A stretch of DNA of 64,000 nucleotides from an uncultured Methanobrevibacter sp. (lineage in GTDB: Archaea > Methanobacteriota > Methanobacteria > Methanobacteriales > Methanobacteriaceae). A program made the translations under genes and the position numbers. Positions 62,044 to 64,000 of this stretch are shown one piece after another; position 1 is the stretch's first letter, and the number at the start of each line of letters is the position of its first letter. The notes beneath the pieces are model-generated. The model did no database searches. It was not told the origin of the DNA and saw only the letters and a list, made by a program, of their open reading frames with translations. The stretch spans positions 1 to 64,000 of the forward strand of contig NZ_CACZTX010000001.1 of the NCBI RefSeq assembly GCF_902784195.1, written 5' to 3'.

Positions 62044-63039
62044 ATGATTTCCGTATTTGTTCCATCTCATATCACTGGTTTCTTCAGCATTCTTGATAAT
62101 GAAGACCCATTGTTGAAAGGGTCTTTAGGTGCAGGAGTGCTTTTGGATAAGGGTGTAATTACTGAAATGGATGAAAATGATGAGTTCTCTATTCTGATAA
62201 ATGGAAAGAAAGATGAATACAATGAGGTAATTATTCTAAAGACAATAGAGCTTATGGAAAAGGACATTGAGTTTGATATGGATAATGTCCTTATAAAGCA
62301 AACAATTCAGGTTCCAATAGGATGCGGTTTTGGAACATCCGCTTCATCAGCTATTGGCACTGCCATTTGCATAAATGAGCACTTTGATTTAGGACTCTCT
62401 ATAGAGGAATGTGGCAAGTATGCCCATTTGGCAGAAGTGGAGCTTGGAACTGGCCTTGGGGATGTGATTGGAGAGCTTTCAAAAGGAATAGTTCTCAGAA
62501 CAAAACCAGGTGCTCCCGGATATGGTGAAGCAAAATCAATCGTTCCTCATGAAAAAACAGGATTTGGAGTTTTTGAAGTCTTGAAATCAGATTTCTATGT
62601 AATAACCAAATCATTGGGAGAGATATCAACTGCTTCAATCATAGAGGACCCAAAGCATAAGAAGATAATTACACAAGTTGGATTGGAAATAGGCGAAGAG
62701 TTCAATAAGAAAGATGATGGAATAGTCATTGGATCAAAATTCAAGAATAAGTTCAATGTAGCTGTTGACAGTGAATTCAATGAAGAGGAAACAATCAAGA
62801 AATTCATGAATGCCTCATTGAAATTTGCAAAGAAGACACATCTAATCAATGATGAGCTATTGCAGATTGTCCATGAATTGCATGGAAAGGTACTTGGAAG
62901 TTCAATGGCAATGTTGGGAAACACTGTATTTGCTATAGCAAATGAAGATCAAAAGCTTAAGTTGGAAGCGAAATACTATAATGAATTTGAATTCTATAAG
63001 ATGGATACTGAAGGAATCTGTATAATGAGTCATGATTAA
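62044..63039 (+). CDS. Pantoate kinase
   Basis: A 331-residue GHMP-family kinase that phosphorylates pantoate in the archaeal route to coenzyme A, where phosphorylation precedes joining to beta-alanine. The N-terminal F-V-P-S-H-I-T-G-F-F (about 4-13) is diagnostic for PoK. The glycine/serine-rich ATP loop is P-I-G-C-G-F-G-T-S-A-S-S-A (about 93-105). G-L-G-D-V-I-G-E (about 137-144) and the C-terminal G-S-S-M-A-M-L-G-N-T (about 288-297) complete the GHMP motifs. It is followed after 17 bases by a methyltransferase gene in the same direction. Confidence 0.93.
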   Translation: MISVFVPSHITGFFSILDNEDPLLKGSLGAGVLLDKGVITEMDENDEFSILINGKKDEYNEVIILKTIELMEKDIEFDMDNVLIKQTIQVPIGCGFGTSASSAIGTAICINEHFDLGLSIEECGKYAHLAEVELGTGLGDVIGELSKGIVLRTKPGAPGYGEAKSIVPHEKTGFGVFEVLKSDFYVITKSLGEISTASIIEDPKHKKIITQVGLEIGEEFNKKDDGIVIGSKFKNKFNVAVDSEFNEEETIKKFMNASLKFAKKTHLINDELLQIVHELHGKVLGSSMAMLGNTVFAIANEDQKLKLEAKYYNEFEFYKMDTEGICIMSHD

Positions 63040-63056
63040 TCAATGGGGTGATATAA

Positions 63057-63587
63057 GTGATAAAGCTCAGTTATGACATGAAAGTCTATAGGCAACATTT
63101 AAGGGAAGTTTTGGAAAAGACAGACAATGTTGTTGAATTAGGTGCTCATGTAGGAAAATCAAGTGAAATAATATTGTATAAATTGACTACAGGACGTTTG
63201 ATAAGCATAGACAACAGTCCTGAAGCCATTGAACCTATGGATAGGCTTTCAAGATACAATGATAATTTCACATTCATAAGCGGTGATGTAAGGCTTCATG
63301 AAACCTTGGAGCAGGTAGCTAAATCAATTGACCGATGTGATGTGCTATCTATAGATTTAGGTGGCGGTTACCATCCAGACACTGTTTTCAAGGTATTTTA
63401 CATTTGGTCATCCACCCTTAAGCCAAGGGATGTATTGATAAGGAATCAAGGTTTGATAGACTTTGTAAACTCTGCAGATTATGATGAAGAATTCACCTCA
63501 AGTGAGGGATGGCTTGAATCTTGCGGAAATCAGGGAATTCCCCCTCAAATCAAGGAATTCAGTCTATGGAGCGATAAGATAGAGTGA
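63057..63587 (+). CDS. SAM-dependent methyltransferase-like protein
   Basis: A 176-residue Rossmann-fold protein. Motif I is V-V-E-L-G-A-H-V-G-K-S-S (about residues 26-37), the acidic end of strand 2 is I-S-I-D-N-S (about 49-54), and strand 4 is V-L-S-I-D-L-G-G-G (about 98-106), so it should bind S-adenosylmethionine. The substrate is unknown. Start GTG with GGGGTGAT upstream. Co-directional with pantoate kinase at a short distance, suggesting shared transcription without an obvious functional link. Confidence 0.8.
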   Translation: MIKLSYDMKVYRQHLREVLEKTDNVVELGAHVGKSSEIILYKLTTGRLISIDNSPEAIEPMDRLSRYNDNFTFISGDVRLHETLEQVAKSIDRCDVLSIDLGGGYHPDTVFKVFYIWSSTLKPRDVLIRNQGLIDFVNSADYDEEFTSSEGWLESCGNQGIPPQIKEFSLWSDKIE

Positions 63588-63748
63588 TTTCACCAATATT
63601 TTTTCTTTTTTTATTTTACTTTTTTATATTATTTTTCAATTACTTTTTTTCTTAAAATTATTATATTATAAATACATTTATAAATATAAAACTCTAAATA
63701 TTATAATGATATAAAAAATTATAATTATTTTTTTAAGGAAGGAATATT

Positions 63749-64000
63749 ATGAGGCGAAAACAAAAACTAATTATAGCAATTCTTTCTATTATTCTTATTT
63801 GGTTATTAATAGTTATAGGGACCTTTTTCATAGGAGGTCCGGATTTAGCTGCAGAAAACAAGACTATTTTAGTTTTGGCAGCTGACAAGTACGAGCAGCC
63901 AAATGGTGGATGTGATATGGCATTCATTGTTCGTTTAGAAAATGGACACTTAAAGAGCTATGATCCATTCTATCCTGGTGGAATGGTGCACCCAACACAA
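63749..64000 (+). CDS. Membrane-anchored DUF4012-like protein, partial
   Basis: The first 84 residues of a gene that runs off the window. ATG 63749 follows AAGGAAGG. One N-terminal membrane helix (about 6-28) is followed by A-E-N-K-T-I-L-V-L-A-A-D-K-Y-E-Q-P-N-G-G (about 35-54). This resembles the start of DUF4012/LytR-like extracellular domains, which have I-L-x-L-x-x-D-x-x-E-x-R-x-x-G-G. The protein would face outside and could act on cell-wall polymers. Only the N-terminal part is seen, so the call is provisional. Confidence 0.6.
   Translation, partial: MRRKQKLIIAILSIILIWLLIVIGTFFIGGPDLAAENKTILVLAADKYEQPNGGCDMAFIVRLENGHLKSYDPFYPGGMVHPTQ

Overview
The window is AT-rich and looks like a Methanobrevibacter-type methanogen (Methanobacteriales). 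The support is archaeal and methanogen-specific genes: comA, comD and comE for coenzyme M, heterodisulfide reductase subunits, methanogenesis-marker proteins (Mmp16, an MtxX/Mmp4-like protein), an F420H2:NADP oxidoreductase, the two-subunit archaeal primase, pantoate kinase, the DHQ-synthase-II route to aromatic amino acids, class III signal peptides and long adhesin-like surface proteins. Promoters show TTTATATA-type TATA boxes, and many starts have GGTGAT/AGGAG Shine-Dalgarno sequences with ATG, GTG or TTG. I saw no rRNA, tRNA or CRISPR array.

Layout. 0.5-6 kb: two secreted adhesin-like proteins (the first frameshifted in an A8 tract) followed by an ExbB/ExbD-like pair (MotA/TolQ/ExbB + DUF2149). 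6-11 kb: accessory genes, namely an AAA ATPase behind three evenly spaced operator-like palindromes, a flavin disulfide oxidoreductase, and an Rpn-like protein bracketed by a direct repeat. 11-15.6 kb: metG, DUF530 and an acidic HTH protein. 16.3-22.7 kb: a 2151-residue beta-helix/Ig-like adhesin. 23-31 kb: MraY-like transferase, two pilin-like proteins, primase large and small subunits separated by an opposing gene, a VWA protein with unusual G5 ribosome binding sites. 31-39 kb: transporters, CCA-adding enzyme with ThpR, small enzymes, NpdG.

39.9-49 kb is the most interesting block. comD-comE converge on a leftward array: UPF0280, comA, mmp16, hdrC, hdrB and hdrA fused to MvhD. ComA and ComDE are the first and fourth enzymes of CoM synthesis. 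Mmp16 (DUF39 plus ferredoxin) and UPF0280 belong to families tied to reductive sulfide assimilation. The Hdr set is a divergent paralogue whose MvhD domain has lost all its cysteines and whose HdrB has lost one cluster cysteine. I infer that this locus may encode the unassigned last step, sulfoacetaldehyde to CoM, with its own electron supply.

49-64 kb: shikimate entry genes, a nested pair of small ORFs with an operator-like promoter, structured non-coding stretches (51.9-52.2 and 59.7-60.1 kb), hemL, a flavoprotein, MtxX-like, cis-prenyltransferase, TatD, a riboflavin/F420 pathway reductase, a DUF2283-type toxin-antitoxin-like pair, a 32-residue CxxC protein behind TTAGG-N4-CCTAA palindromes, a 49-residue basic protein, a PHP phosphatase, pantoate kinase, a methyltransferase and the start of a DUF4012-like protein. 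A recurrent oddity across the window is short tandem repeats of 31-70 bp placed immediately after stop codons.
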